This document shows positions 20,145-29,553 of a stretch of 64,000 bases of DNA, one piece after another. The stretch comes from Lewinellaceae bacterium (GTDB lineage Bacteria > Bacteroidota > Bacteroidia > Chitinophagales > Saprospiraceae), in NCBI GenBank assembly GCA_016719605.1, contig JADJYW010000012.1, positions 62,001 through 126,000 on the forward strand, read 5' to 3'. The translations under genes were made by a program, and so were the position numbers. Positions within the stretch are counted from its first letter, which is position 1. Each line of letters begins with the position of its first letter. Under the pieces are notes generated by a model. The model saw nothing but the letters and a program-made list of their open reading frames with translations. It did no database searches and had not been told where the DNA came from.

Positions 20145-21266
20145 ATGATACGAATGGTTGACCTAAAGACCCAATATGAGCACATCCGCGAAGAAATTGA
20201 TCGCTCGGTACTCGATGTGATTGCTTCCACGGAGTTCATCAATGGTTCTGCTGTAAAAAATTTCCAGGCTGAACTAGAGGCTTACCAAGGTGTGGCGCAT
20301 GTCATTCCTTGTGCCAACGGTACCGATGCCCTGCAAATCGCCATGATGGCGCTGGGCCTGAGGCCTGGCGATGAGGTCATCGTGCCGGCATTCACGTATG
20401 TGGCTACGGCCGAGGTGATTGCGCTGCTTGGCCTCACCCCCGTCCTGGTGGATGTGGATCCGGATACGTTCAATATTTCGGTTGATCTGGTGGAGGCGGC
20501 GATTACACCCCGCACCAAAGCGATTGTCCCGGTACACCTGTTTGGTCAAAGCGCCGACATGGAAGCACTGCTTGCATTAGCCCAGGAACATAATCTATTT
20601 GTGATTGAAGACAATGCCCAGGCCATCGGTGGGGATTATACCTTCAGCAACGGTACGCGCAAAAAGACAGGCTCGATGGGCCATATCGGTTGCACGTCGT
20701 TTTTCCCCTCCAAAAATCTCGGCTGCTACGGCGACGGTGGGGCAATGACCACCCATGACGACGACCTCGCCCAGCGCCTCCGCATGGTGGCCAACCACGG
20801 ACAAAACCGCCTGTACCACCATGCCGTGGTGGGCGTCAATTCCCGGCTCGACTCCATCCAAGCCGCTATTCTCCGTGTAAAACTGAAGCGATTGGACCAA
20901 TACAACGCGGCGCGGCAGCGTGCTGCCGACTACTACGACGCTGCGTTTGCCGATGTACCTCAATTAAAAACACCCGTCCGGCAACCTAATGCCACGCATG
21001 TTTTTCACCAGTACACGCTCGTTCTGCGCGACGGAGACCGCGATGCGTTGCGCCAGTATCTGGCCGACCGCGAAATTCCGGCGATGATCTATTACCCGAT
21101 ACCGCTGTACAAACAGGAGGCTTTTGCCGCGTACTGGCCTGGTGGCCAGCTGCCCGTGACCGAACAACTTTGCCGCTCCGTCATTTCCCTGCCCATGCAC
21201 TCGGAACTGGATGCCGCTCAACTGGAACAAATCACCAGCGCAGTGCAATCGTTTTTTTACAAATAA
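20145..21266 (+). CDS. DegT/DnrJ/EryC1/StrS family sugar aminotransferase (WbpE-like)
   Basis: A 373-residue PLP enzyme. K190 in FFPSKNLGCYGDGGA is the Schiff-base lysine. GTDALQIAM, PAFTYVATAE and IEDNAQAIGG are the usual cofactor-site motifs. The opening VDLKTQYEHIREEID resembles aminotransferases that act on UDP-3-keto hexuronates and related sugars. The enzyme would convert a nucleotide keto-sugar to an amino sugar in the cytosol. It is the first gene of the exopolysaccharide locus and is followed after 60 bases, all repeat array, by a UDP-sugar dehydrogenase, which fits a shared pathway to an amino-uronic sugar. The exact sugar is an inference. Confidence 0.9.
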   Translation: MIRMVDLKTQYEHIREEIDRSVLDVIASTEFINGSAVKNFQAELEAYQGVAHVIPCANGTDALQIAMMALGLRPGDEVIVPAFTYVATAEVIALLGLTPVLVDVDPDTFNISVDLVEAAITPRTKAIVPVHLFGQSADMEALLALAQEHNLFVIEDNAQAIGGDYTFSNGTRKKTGSMGHIGCTSFFPSKNLGCYGDGGAMTTHDDDLAQRLRMVANHGQNRLYHHAVVGVNSRLDSIQAAILRVKLKRLDQYNAARQRAADYYDAAFADVPQLKTPVRQPNATHVFHQYTLVLRDGDRDALRQYLADREIPAMIYYPIPLYKQEAFAAYWPGGQLPVTEQLCRSVISLPMHSELDAAQLEQITSAVQSFFYK

Positions 21267-21317
21267 AACCCTCCAACCAGCAACCCTCCAACCTCATAAC
21301 CAGAAACCTTCCAACCT
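21267..21317 (+). repeat. C-rich 15-mer leader array (CCTCCAACC repeats), array A
   Basis: Starts directly after the stop codon of the aminotransferase gene and ends 9 bases before the ATG of the UDP-sugar dehydrogenase gene. It holds two ACCCTCCAACC-type units and one diverged CCTTCCAACC unit, in the sense direction of the following gene. Confidence 0.75.
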
Positions 21318-21326
21318 AATCACATC

Positions 21327-22622
21327 ATGTATCAGCAACTTAAAGACAAAAAAAAGACACTCGCTGTAGTAGGCCTTGGCTATGTGGGGCTGCCCATTGC
21401 GCTGGCATTTGCCCGAAAATTTCGGGTCATTGGCTTCGATATTAACAAAGACCGGATTGCAGCCATGCAGGCCCGGCAGGATCCTTCGCAGGAATTGGAT
21501 GCAGCAGCATTTGACGACACGGATATTCAGTTTACGGCCAATCCGGACGACTTGAAGGCTGCCAATTTTTTCATAATAGCTGTGCCGACCGACGTGGATG
21601 CGCACAAAGTACCCGACCTGACTCCGTTGAAAAAATCTTCGACGACGGTGGGACGGGCCTTGAAGCGTGGCGACTATGTGGTTTACGAGAGCACGGTGTA
21701 TCCTGGCTGTACTGAGGAAGATTGCCAACCCATTCTGGAACAGGAAAGTGGTTTGTCGGCAGTCAAGGATTTTAAAGTTGGCTATTCCCCCGAGCGTATT
21801 TCTCCGGGCGATAAAACCCGAACGGTTACCGATATTCTGAAAATTGTGGCCGGCTGCGATGCGGAAGCCCTGGAAAATATCGCCCGGATTTATGGCGACA
21901 TCATCAAGGCGGGCGTGTACAAGGCCTCCACGATCAAGGTAGCCGAGGCCGCCAAGGTGATTGAAAATACCCAGCGCGACCTCAATATCTCGTTGGTAAA
22001 CGAATTGGCTATCATTTTTGACCGCATGGACATAGACACCCACGAGGTGCTGGCAGCAGCGGGCACCAAGTGGAATTTTATTCCGTACTCGCCTGGCCTG
22101 GTCGGCGGGCACTGCATAGGCGTGGATCCGTACTACCTGCTGCACAAGTCCAAACAAATGGGCTATGACCCGCAGGTCATCCTCAGCGGCAGGCGGGTAA
22201 ACGACGGTATGCCGGCTTTTGTGGCCAAACGCCTGGTGCAATTGCTGACCCAAAAAGGGAAAAACCTGTCCAACTGCAAAGTACTGGTCATGGGAATTAC
22301 CTTCAAGGAAAACGTGGCCGATATTCGGAACTCCAAAGTGGCCGATGTCGTGAAAGAGTTGATGGATTATTCTATTTATGTGCATATTCACGACCCGCAC
22401 GCCTCGCCGAATGAAGTTGCCCACGAGTACCGATTGACTTTGCAGGATGAGATATCCAGCGGCTACGATGCGGTGATGCTGGCCGTGTCTCACAACGAAT
22501 ACAAAGCATTCGATGCGGCTTTTTTTGCCGGAATAATGAAAGATAACCCGATTCTCGTGGACATCAAGGCCCTGTACAAACGGGAGGATATGGAACCAAC
22601 CTTGACCTACTGGAGACTTTAA
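21327..22622 (+). CDS. UDP-N-acetylhexosamine 6-dehydrogenase (TviB/WbpO-like)
   Basis: A 431-residue nucleotide-sugar dehydrogenase. The N-terminal NAD-binding motif is VVGLGYVGLP, the catalytic cysteine is C263 in GGHCIGVDPYYL, and the central helix has EAAKVIENTQRDLNIS. MGITFKENVADIRNSK marks the UDP-binding C-terminal domain. This version resembles enzymes that oxidise UDP-GlcNAc or UDP-GalNAc to the uronic acid more than UDP-glucose dehydrogenases, though sequence alone does not prove substrate. It lies in the EPS locus between the aminotransferase and the CpsB-type phosphatase. Its whole leader is a C-rich repeat array. Confidence 0.88.
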   Translation: MYQQLKDKKKTLAVVGLGYVGLPIALAFARKFRVIGFDINKDRIAAMQARQDPSQELDAAAFDDTDIQFTANPDDLKAANFFIIAVPTDVDAHKVPDLTPLKKSSTTVGRALKRGDYVVYESTVYPGCTEEDCQPILEQESGLSAVKDFKVGYSPERISPGDKTRTVTDILKIVAGCDAEALENIARIYGDIIKAGVYKASTIKVAEAAKVIENTQRDLNISLVNELAIIFDRMDIDTHEVLAAAGTKWNFIPYSPGLVGGHCIGVDPYYLLHKSKQMGYDPQVILSGRRVNDGMPAFVAKRLVQLLTQKGKNLSNCKVLVMGITFKENVADIRNSKVADVVKELMDYSIYVHIHDPHASPNEVAHEYRLTLQDEISSGYDAVMLAVSHNEYKAFDAAFFAGIMKDNPILVDIKALYKREDMEPTLTYWRL

Positions 22623-22681
22623 AAGGCGAAATTTAAAATTTGAGGGGCCGGTCTTTCCGGCAGATTGCAACCAACAGGACT

Positions 22682-23446
22682 ATGCGACAATTTTTTTCAA
22701 AACTGTTTTCCAGTACCAGCATGACTGATTTTTCGGTGTTGGCTACAGATATGCACAGCCACCTTTTGCCAGGGCTGGACGATGGCGTACCCACGCTGGA
22801 CGAGGCGCTGGAGGTAATAGAATCGCTGGGTAGGCTGGGCTACCGGCGAGTAGTCACAACTCCGCATGTCATGTGGGAACGCTACCGGAATACGTCGGAA
22901 ATCATTCTGGAAAATGTCCGTATCGTGCAGGAGGCAGTACAGAAGGCGGGCATTCCTGTGGAGGTGTATGCTGCTGCCGAGTATATGCTCGACGATCACT
23001 TTGCAGAGCTGCTGAAGCAGGATGATCTGCTTCCGCTTGATTCGGAGCGGCATGTACTGGTTGAAATGTCGTTTTTGCACCCGCCTCTGGCTTTGCAGCA
23101 ATACCTGTTTGATTTGCAAAAATTAGGATACAAACCCGTGCTGGCCCATCCGGAGCGGTACCCGTTTTACCACCTCAAATTGGACGAATACCAGGGACTT
23201 AAGGATGCCGGCTGTAGTTTTCAAGTCAATATCCTGTCCATCACCGGGCATTATGGCCCCGATGTGCAGCAATCGGCGCAACTTTTGCTACGCCACGGCA
23301 TGGTGGACTACCTTGGCACCGACGCCCACCGTATTCGCCATGCCCACACGCTGCACGCCGCCCTGCGCAGCGGGCATTTGGAAAAAACACTTGCCAAACA
23401 CCGTTTCGCAAACGCGGAACTCGCAACCGTTCGTAATGAACAATGA
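22682..23446 (+). CDS. CpsB/CapC-type tyrosine-protein phosphatase (PHP superfamily)
   Basis: A 254-residue PHP-fold phosphatase. The metal site is complete: D23, H25 and H27 in TDMHSHLLPGLDDG, H62 in TTPH, E100, H156 in AHPER, and D214 with H216 in GTDAH. This family removes phosphate from the tyrosine tail of Wzc-type kinases and so controls capsule assembly. The Wzc-like kinase with a tyrosine-rich tail lies three genes downstream, which fits this partner. The ATG at 22682 starts the protein about 20 residues before the first metal ligands, as usual. Confidence 0.9.
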   Translation: MRQFFSKLFSSTSMTDFSVLATDMHSHLLPGLDDGVPTLDEALEVIESLGRLGYRRVVTTPHVMWERYRNTSEIILENVRIVQEAVQKAGIPVEVYAAAEYMLDDHFAELLKQDDLLPLDSERHVLVEMSFLHPPLALQQYLFDLQKLGYKPVLAHPERYPFYHLKLDEYQGLKDAGCSFQVNILSITGHYGPDVQQSAQLLLRHGMVDYLGTDAHRIRHAHTLHAALRSGHLEKTLAKHRFANAELATVRNEQ

Positions 23447-23480
23447 ATTTTTACTGAAAATCAAAGTTTTAAATGCCCCA

Positions 23481-23523
23481 GCACCCTCCAACCAGCAACC
23501 TTCCAACCAGTAACCCTCCAACC
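23481..23523 (+). repeat. C-rich 15-mer leader array, array B
   Basis: Three units of the ACCCTCCAACCAG type with small changes, in the sense direction, ending 9 bases before the ATG at 23533. Confidence 0.75.
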
Positions 23524-23532
23524 CGCAGCGGT

Positions 23533-24302
23533 ATGAAACATCTTTCCTTTTCGCTTGGCCTTTTGCACTTCTGCTTGGCCAAAGCGCCTGTATCCAGCAT
23601 CGGCAATTGATCAACTTCGACACAGGGCCTTCTTTTGACAGTTTGCAAACATCGGTACAGGCGCCCGCGTTGCGTATCCAGCACGATGATCTGCTGGCTA
23701 TCAGCGTGTTGAGTCAAACCGCCGATCCCAAAGTCACCGCTCCGTTTCAGGCGGCTACCGCTCCGGGCGGCGGCGGCATTACAGAACCGCAGTACCTCGT
23801 GGATGTGGAGGGCTATGTCAATATCCCGCTTGCCGGCAAGATTGCCGTGGTGGGGTTGACCACCCAGCAGGCTCGTGACTCCATCTCGGGACGGTTGTCG
23901 AGTTATCTGAAAAATCCGATTATCAACGTCCGACTCTCCAATTTCCGCTTTTCCGTACTGGGCGACGTCAATAAGGCCGGGACGTACACCGTCGCCTACG
24001 AGCGCGTCACGGTGCTGGAAGCGCTGGGCCAGGCGGGCGACCTGGGTAAGTACGGAAACCGCGAAAACATCCTTGTCATCCGCCAAACCGACGGGCAGCG
24101 CCGCTATGGCCGGATCAACCTGCATGACCGCAACGTGTTCGAGTCGCCCTTTTTCTATCTGGAACAAGGCGATATCATCTATGTGGAGCCGCTAAAAGCC
24201 AAAGTCGGCGACACCGCCGACGGTACTACCAAGTACCTGCAATGGGCGCTACCGATCGTGTCGGCGTTGGGTTTGTTGGTTACGTTGTTTACGATCAAAT
24301 AG
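23533..24302 (+). CDS. Wza-like polysaccharide export lipoprotein (copy 1, apparent 5' frameshift)
   Basis: The frame containing the mature protein reads through LLLGQSAC, a clear lipobox, and CIQHRQLINFDTG onward. It has a polysaccharide export (Poly_export) domain with LVDVEGYVNIPLAGKI and an SLBB domain with GTYTVAYERVTVLEALGQAG, then a C-terminal helix (WALPIVSALGLLVTLF). Its natural start, ATG 23533, is in a different frame: one more base in the T-run near 23550 would join MKHLSF to the lipobox frame. The total of 770 bases is one short of a whole number of codons. A single-base consensus error or real frameshift is likely. Without it the protein would be about 256 residues. It should form an outer-membrane export channel with Wzc. 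Confidence 0.8.
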
Positions 24303-24359
24303 TAAATTAGGGGCATGAAAGCAGGCTTGGTTTCTGGCGCCGCCAATCAAATTTAAGGA

Positions 24360-25130
24360 ATGAGACACTTGCTTCCTGTTCTCGTCATCTTCTCGTTCAG
24401 CAGCTGCATCGCCCACAAGGACTTAGTCACTTTCCGGGACGTGCAGTTTCCTCCCGGCTCGAACAGCATCGCCAATTTTGTGGAGGTGACGGCCCAATCC
24501 GGCGATATCCTGCATATCACCGTGCATAGTTTTGATCTCGATGCGGCCAAACCGTTCAACCTGCAGGAACCTGCTCCGAATATGATGGGTGTGCAAAATA
24601 CTCAGACCCTTGAGCTGTTTCTCGGCTATCCGGTCAACACCGACGGCAATATTGATTTTCCGGTTATCGGTACGGTGCAAGTGGCCGGCCTGACGCTGCC
24701 GCAAATCCGACAGAAATTGGTTGAACTACTTCGCACATACCTGACTGACGCCGTGGTGGGCGTGCGGTTCCTGAATTTTCGGTTTACTATTCTCGGCGAA
24801 GTGGCTAAGCCGGGCACCTACACCATTTCTACGCCGCGGATTACCATCCTCGAAGCCATAGGCCGGGCAAGCGACCTGACGCCTTATGCCAACCGAACCA
24901 ACGTGTTGCATATCCGCGAACGCAATGGCGAGCGCACCTACACCCGCCTGAACCTTCAGTCGAGCGATATTTTTTCATCGCCCTACTATTATTTACAGCA
25001 AAACGACATCCTGTACGTCGAACCAAACCGTGCTAAAACCGCCGCCGTGGCCGACCCGGCCAGCCGGGCCATAACCTACGTCACGGGTGCCCTGTCGGTG
25101 GTCACGTTGCTCATTGCGCTGTTTAAATAA
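24360..25130 (+). CDS. Wza-like polysaccharide export lipoprotein (copy 2)
   Basis: A 256-residue lipoprotein with signal sequence and lipobox (VIFSFSSC, cysteine about residue 16). The Poly_export domain (about 40-130, with TDGNIDFPVIGTV) is followed by an SLBB domain (about 135-215, with KPGTYTISTPRITILEAIG). A C-terminal hydrophobic helix (YVTGALSVVTLLIALF) probably crosses the outer membrane as in Wza. It is a clear paralogue of the gene 57 bases upstream, sharing the order of motifs through FSSPYYYLQQNDILYVEP. Two Wza-like proteins in tandem may form a mixed channel or serve different steps. The Wzc-like kinase follows. Confidence 0.9.
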   Translation: MRHLLPVLVIFSFSSCIAHKDLVTFRDVQFPPGSNSIANFVEVTAQSGDILHITVHSFDLDAAKPFNLQEPAPNMMGVQNTQTLELFLGYPVNTDGNIDFPVIGTVQVAGLTLPQIRQKLVELLRTYLTDAVVGVRFLNFRFTILGEVAKPGTYTISTPRITILEAIGRASDLTPYANRTNVLHIRERNGERTYTRLNLQSSDIFSSPYYYLQQNDILYVEPNRAKTAAVADPASRAITYVTGALSVVTLLIALFK

Positions 25131-25159
25131 CAGCACCGCAAAGGGGGGCGCCCTTGCCG

Positions 25160-25190
25160 TTCCAACCTTCCAACCAGTAACCCTCCAACC
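25160..25190 (+). repeat. C-rich leader array, array C
   Basis: TTCCAACC, TTCCAACCAG and TAACCCTCCAACC units in the sense direction, ending 5 bases before the ATG of the wzc-like gene. Confidence 0.7.
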
Positions 25191-25195
25191 TTCCC

Positions 25196-27502
25196 ATGCA
25201 TACCCCGCTTCCCGAGCATCCTTTCGATTGGCGTGCCTTCCTGTTCCGGCTGCTGCGCAACTGGTACTGGTTTGCGCTTGCATTTGCCGTGAGTATTGCT
25301 CTGGCGTGGGTCTATTTGCGCTATGCCGTGCCGATTTATCAGGTTTCGGGTACGGTGTTGATTCAGAATGAAAAGAACCAGCGGGCGCTGACCGAGGCAT
25401 TTATCACGGAAAAACTGGGGCTTGGCGCCAACTTTGAAATTGAGGACGAGATACAGTTGCTCAAATCGCGCAGCCTGATGCGGCGGGTGGTGGATTCTCT
25501 GCGCATTCATCTGCAATACTTTTCCGAGGGCAGGGTCAAAACTTCGGAAGTCTATCCCTACCTCGATCAGGTACTGGCCATGGAACTGCGGTATGCCGAA
25601 CCGGAAAAACTGGCTTACGGGGTGACGTTGCGCATTGAGCCATTGCCTAATGAGCCGGGAGGTTTCGTGTTGGTAAAAGCCCCCGGCGATACCCTGCACG
25701 GCCGGTTCGGGCAGTCGTTTTCAGTAGGCCGGGTGGAATACCTGCTGGCGTTGAACGATTCGCTGTTTCACAAAACAGGTCAGCCCCATATCATCCGAAT
25801 CAGCAACCCCGAGGCCGTGGCCCAGGGCTACGCTGGAAAACTGGCTGTCCAGCAAATCGGGCGATCCAACGTGCTGGCCATCAGTCTGGTGGATCCTATT
25901 CCCGACAAGGCGATCAATATCCTGAACACGCTCGCCGACTTGTACGGCCAGTCCATTGTGGAGGACAAAAACAAGGTGGGCAAACAAACCCTGCGTTTCA
26001 TTGACGAACGCCTGCGTTTTGTCACGGAGGAACTGTACGGCGTGGAAAGGGAAGTGGAGCAGTTCAAGCGCGGGCGCAACCTCCCGGTGGCGCTGTCGGT
26101 ACAGGCACAGGCTTTCCTGACGGAAATTACCGACAAGGATCAGGCACTGGCCGAACTCGATATGCGGCAAAACCTCCTGCAAAGCATCGAACGTTTTTTT
26201 GCGGCCGACTCTAACTACCTCAAACCCTTGCCGGTGGCCTCCGAGATCATCAGCGGCGAACTGGCTACCGTGGTCAAAAACTATAATGAACTGGCTGTGC
26301 GCCGCCGAAACCTACTCCAAAGTGCCACGCCCGACAACCCGGCGGCTCGCGCCGGTATTCGCCAGTTGGATGAGTTGCGCCAGAGTATCCTGCTGAGCGT
26401 GCATACGTTGAGCCGCGAGACCGCCGACCGCCGGCGTCAGCTGCGCGAACTGCTCGTTCCGCTCGAAACACAAATGGGCCTTATGCCCCGCAACGAGCGC
26501 GAACTGATCCAGATCATGCGCCAGCAGCAGATCAAGGAAAACCTGTTTCTGTTTTTACTGCAAAAACGCGAAGAAACGGCGCTGTCCGTAGCCGCCCAAG
26601 TTGGCAATTCCCGGGTGATAGACCGCGCTGCCAACGCCGGCCTCATTGCGCCCAAGCGGTTTCAAACCTTCCTGTTTGCCGGTTTGGCCGGTCTGATCCT
26701 GCCGGCATTGTTTTTTTACCTGTTGGCGCTGTTCCGAAATACCCTGGATTCGGAGGCTGATCTGAAACAACTCACGACCATTCCGTTTCTTGGCAGTATT
26801 GCCCTGCGGGGCAAAAAAGACCCGGTCGTCGTTCGTGCCGGCAGTCGCTCGGCTATTTCGGAAATGTTTCGCCTGCTCCGCACCAATTTGCAGTTTGTGC
26901 TCGGCGACGAAAAATCGCCCGTTGTGCTCGTCACCTCCGGCATAAGTGGCGAGGGCAAGACCTTTATTTCCGCCAACCTCGGCATGACGATGGCCCTGTC
27001 GGGCAAACGCACGGTGGTCATCGGGCTTGACCTGCGCAAACCCAAACTCGGGCAGTACCTCGGCGAGGCCAACCCTGCGCATGGTATCACGCACTACCTC
27101 ATCGGGCAGGCTGATGCGGATGCCATTATCGTGCAAAGCACCCATTCCGAGCACTTGTACTACATTCCCACCGGCCCGCTGCCGCCCAATCCTGCCGAAC
27201 TCATCCTCAACGGCAAACTCGAAACGCTCTTCCATGAACTCCGCCTGCGCTTCGATTTTATCGTGGTGGACACGGCGCCCGTTGGCCTCGTAGCCGACGC
27301 CATGCTGCTCACGCCCTTCGTGAGCGCCACCCTCTGCGTGGCCCGCGCCGGCAAGACCGACAAAAATCTCGTACGTTTTGTGGACCAACTGAATCGCGAG
27401 GGCAAACTGCGCCATCCGGCATTCGTGCTGAACGGGGTGAAGAAAGGGAAAGGCTATGGGTACGGCGGGTATGGTTATGGGTACGGGTATTATCAGGAGT
27501 AA
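25196..27502 (+). CDS. Wzc-like polysaccharide co-polymerase and tyrosine autokinase
   Basis: A 768-residue inner-membrane protein. It has a first transmembrane helix at about 20-45, a periplasmic Wzz domain with a long coiled region (about 45-490, including a GNVR-like segment around PRNERELIQIMRQQQIKEN), a second helix at about 490-515 and a cytosolic BY-kinase domain. The Walker A motif is GISGEGKT (582-589), the A' motif is VVIGLDLRKPK and the Walker B motif is FIVVDTAP. The tail (about 752-768) alternates glycine and tyrosine (GYGYGGYGYGYGYY), the usual autophosphorylation cluster. It controls chain length and export with the two Wza-like proteins and is the likely substrate of the CpsB-type phosphatase upstream. 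Confidence 0.93.
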   Translation: MHTPLPEHPFDWRAFLFRLLRNWYWFALAFAVSIALAWVYLRYAVPIYQVSGTVLIQNEKNQRALTEAFITEKLGLGANFEIEDEIQLLKSRSLMRRVVDSLRIHLQYFSEGRVKTSEVYPYLDQVLAMELRYAEPEKLAYGVTLRIEPLPNEPGGFVLVKAPGDTLHGRFGQSFSVGRVEYLLALNDSLFHKTGQPHIIRISNPEAVAQGYAGKLAVQQIGRSNVLAISLVDPIPDKAINILNTLADLYGQSIVEDKNKVGKQTLRFIDERLRFVTEELYGVEREVEQFKRGRNLPVALSVQAQAFLTEITDKDQALAELDMRQNLLQSIERFFAADSNYLKPLPVASEIISGELATVVKNYNELAVRRRNLLQSATPDNPAARAGIRQLDELRQSILLSVHTLSRETADRRRQLRELLVPLETQMGLMPRNERELIQIMRQQQIKENLFLFLLQKREETALSVAAQVGNSRVIDRAANAGLIAPKRFQTFLFAGLAGLILPALFFYLLALFRNTLDSEADLKQLTTIPFLGSIALRGKKDPVVVRAGSRSAISEMFRLLRTNLQFVLGDEKSPVVLVTSGISGEGKTFISANLGMTMALSGKRTVVIGLDLRKPKLGQYLGEANPAHGITHYLIGQADADAIIVQSTHSEHLYYIPTGPLPPNPAELILNGKLETLFHELRLRFDFIVVDTAPVGLVADAMLLTPFVSATLCVARAGKTDKNLVRFVDQLNREGKLRHPAFVLNGVKKGKGYGYGGYGYGYGYYQE

Positions 27503-27563
27503 TGACGGGTTTAACCCGCCGAATCGCCGAGTATGTAAAACCCGCCGCTATTTGCCGAAAGTG

Positions 27564-28787
27564 ATGCTTGATAAAGCCATTTTTCTGCTGAAACAATCTG
27601 CCATCACGGCCCTGAATGCAGCAGTCGGCTTGCTGATTGTGCATTCCACTGAAGACGGCGTACGCGCAGTACACCATCGCATTTTCCTTCCTCGCCGTTT
27701 TTGTAAACATCAGCAATGTCGGTATCACTCCGGCCATGACGGGTATCGGCGGGCGGGTGTGGCAAGACCCGGTGGCACTGCGGGCACTGCTCAACTCGGC
27801 GTTTCAGTTGCGTACCCGAATCGGGTTGTGGCTACTGGCGCCTTTCACGGCCTATTGTGTTTGGCAGTTTGGGAAAACAGGCGCCGGGTGGTTTGCCGCA
27901 GCGTTTTTGGCCTTGCTGGTTTTGGCAGCTGCCTGGGTGCAAATTCAGGCCGCCTTGTACGCCATCGTGCTGCAACTGAACAAGGCTGTGCGTGCATTGC
28001 AGCAGAACGAGTTGGCCGCCACTGCACTTAAATTGGCGGGCATTGCGCCCATCCTGTTTTCAGGGCCGGTATATTGGCTCGTCGGCTGGGTAGGCCTGGC
28101 CTCGGCATTCAATCTGGTTACCAACCAGACACCTGGCGCAGCGGTACATCGCCCAACACGGGGAAACCAGCCCCGGCTTTCTCCGGGGAGATCGAGGATA
28201 TCGCCCGGCCCAATGCCGTGCGCACGATCTATTGGGCGCTCGAAGGGCAGGTCAGCATACTGCTTTGCGCACTGTTTGCCACTACCGAATCCATAGCCGA
28301 CATTGGAGCATTGGGGCGACTGAGCGTGCTGTTTGCTATTTTTCAGGCGTTTGTGGTCAACTACCCTCTGCCGGAAATCGCCAAGGCAAAGGGGAGGGAC
28401 ACCATTGCGAGGTTGGCTCTGAAAACCATGATCCTGTCGGTGTTGCTGGTAGCGCCGGTGCTGCTTTGGGCAGCCGTGCATCCCGCGTCTTTGCTTTGGA
28501 TACTGGGGCCGAATTACCGGGGGCTGATGCAGCACCTGTTGCCGTTTCTCGCGGCTGTTTCGCTGGGGCAAATTGCCGCCGTGGTGTACCAGATTTGCAC
28601 CGCCCGTGCCTGGATTCACATGAACCGCTTTTATGTTCCCATAGCCTTGCCCTTGCAAGTCATCTTGATTTACACGCTGGATTTATCCGCTCTGGAAAAT
28701 GTGATCCTGCTGCTGGGTATCAACAACCTGTTTTTTTTGCTTTTCAACGGGTTTATGTTTTTTCGATCTCTGCAAAAAGAAGCCTGA
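27564..28787 (+). CDS. Wzx-type oligosaccharide flippase (several apparent frameshifts)
   Basis: Hydrophobic segments of a polysaccharide flippase of about 400 residues are spread over several frames. The start MLDKAIFLLKQSAITALNAA lies in one frame (from 27564). From about 27640 the frame with LKTAYAQYTIAFSFLAVFVN continues to about 28130, a short stretch (LAQRYIAQHGETSPGFL) lies in the third frame, and from about 28185 the first frame resumes with GEIEDIARPNAVRTIYWALEG to the stop at 28787. The total is a whole number of codons. So two or three indels break the gene as written. Given the many similar breaks nearby they may be consensus errors. An intact protein would move lipid-linked repeat units across the inner membrane. 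Confidence 0.7.
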
Positions 28788-28797
28788 ATGAACACAC

Positions 28798-28829
28798 AGA
28801 CTTTTCTGGTTTTTAAACCTGGAAAGTCT
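28798..28829. repeat. 33-bp palindromic repeat, copy 4 of 5
   Basis: Arms AGACTTTTCTGGTTT and AAACCTGGAAAGTCT, 32 bases. It begins 10 bases after the stop codon of the flippase gene. Confidence 0.75.
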
Positions 28830-28860
28830 TAAATATCTCCTCGTAGTGACCATTTTCCGC

Positions 28861-29553
28861 ATGATCTCCCGTTTTCTAACCGCTACCCGCTGGTTTTTCC
28901 CAAAACGCTGGCGGCTTCCGCTCCGCTACCAGGCGCTCCTGATAGCCCGGGCACGGAACCGGAACTGAAGCATTTGTTTTCGCTTTGCAAGAAGTTCCGC
29001 TGCGCAGTGGACGTGGGCGACCAACCACGGTTTTTACACCTACAAAATGGCGCAACGCTTCGGGCAGGTGTTTGCATTTGAGGCCAATCGTTCAGCGGAT
29101 TTCGATCTTCTGCACTACCAAAAGCCAAACGTACATTTTTTCCAATACGGCCTTTCCGACGCCAATGAAACCCGCGTGCTGCATGTCCCGGTGCGACAAG
29201 GTATTCCGGTTGTTGGTTGGGCGAGTATCGGTCGGCGAACATTACCCTTCGCCGATGCATTTTTGGAATTACCAGTGGAATTGCAACGCCTCGACGACCA
29301 GCCGTTTGTGCAAAATCAAGCCATTGACCTGATAAAAATTGATGTGGAAGGCCACGAGCTGGAGGTGCTGCGAGGCGGGTTGGAGACTATCCGCCGCAAC
29401 AAGCCTGTGCTCCTTATCGAAGACAATACTGAACAACGCGCCGCCATCCGGAAACTGCTGGAAGCAACAGGTTACCGAAGCGTGACCTTTGCGGAAATTT
29501 CGGGCAAATCCCTCCCGTCGCCTAACTTGATCTGGATAGCAAAAGAACCATGA
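28861..29553 (+). CDS. FkbM-family methyltransferase (two compensating frameshifts)
   Basis: The start MISRFLTATRWFF runs to a stop near 28969. The family's own sequence continues in the next frame with ELKHLFSLCKKFRCAVDVG, then shifts back to HGFYTYKMAQRFGQVFAFE, which stays open to 29553. One missing base near 28967 (after CGGAACCG) and one extra base near 29015 (in GGGCGACC) explain both shifts, and the total length is a whole number of codons (230 residues). Typical FkbM motifs follow: VFAFEAN, DLIKIDVEGHELEVLRGG and a final beta strand with NLIWIAKEP. Such enzymes methylate sugar hydroxyls, here probably on the EPS repeat unit. The next gene overlaps it by four bases (ATGA). Confidence 0.75.

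Noticed and set aside
21294..22670. 458-codon minus-strand frame opposite the UDP-sugar dehydrogenase
   Set aside because: Low-complexity composition and no motif; shadow of a clear dehydrogenase.
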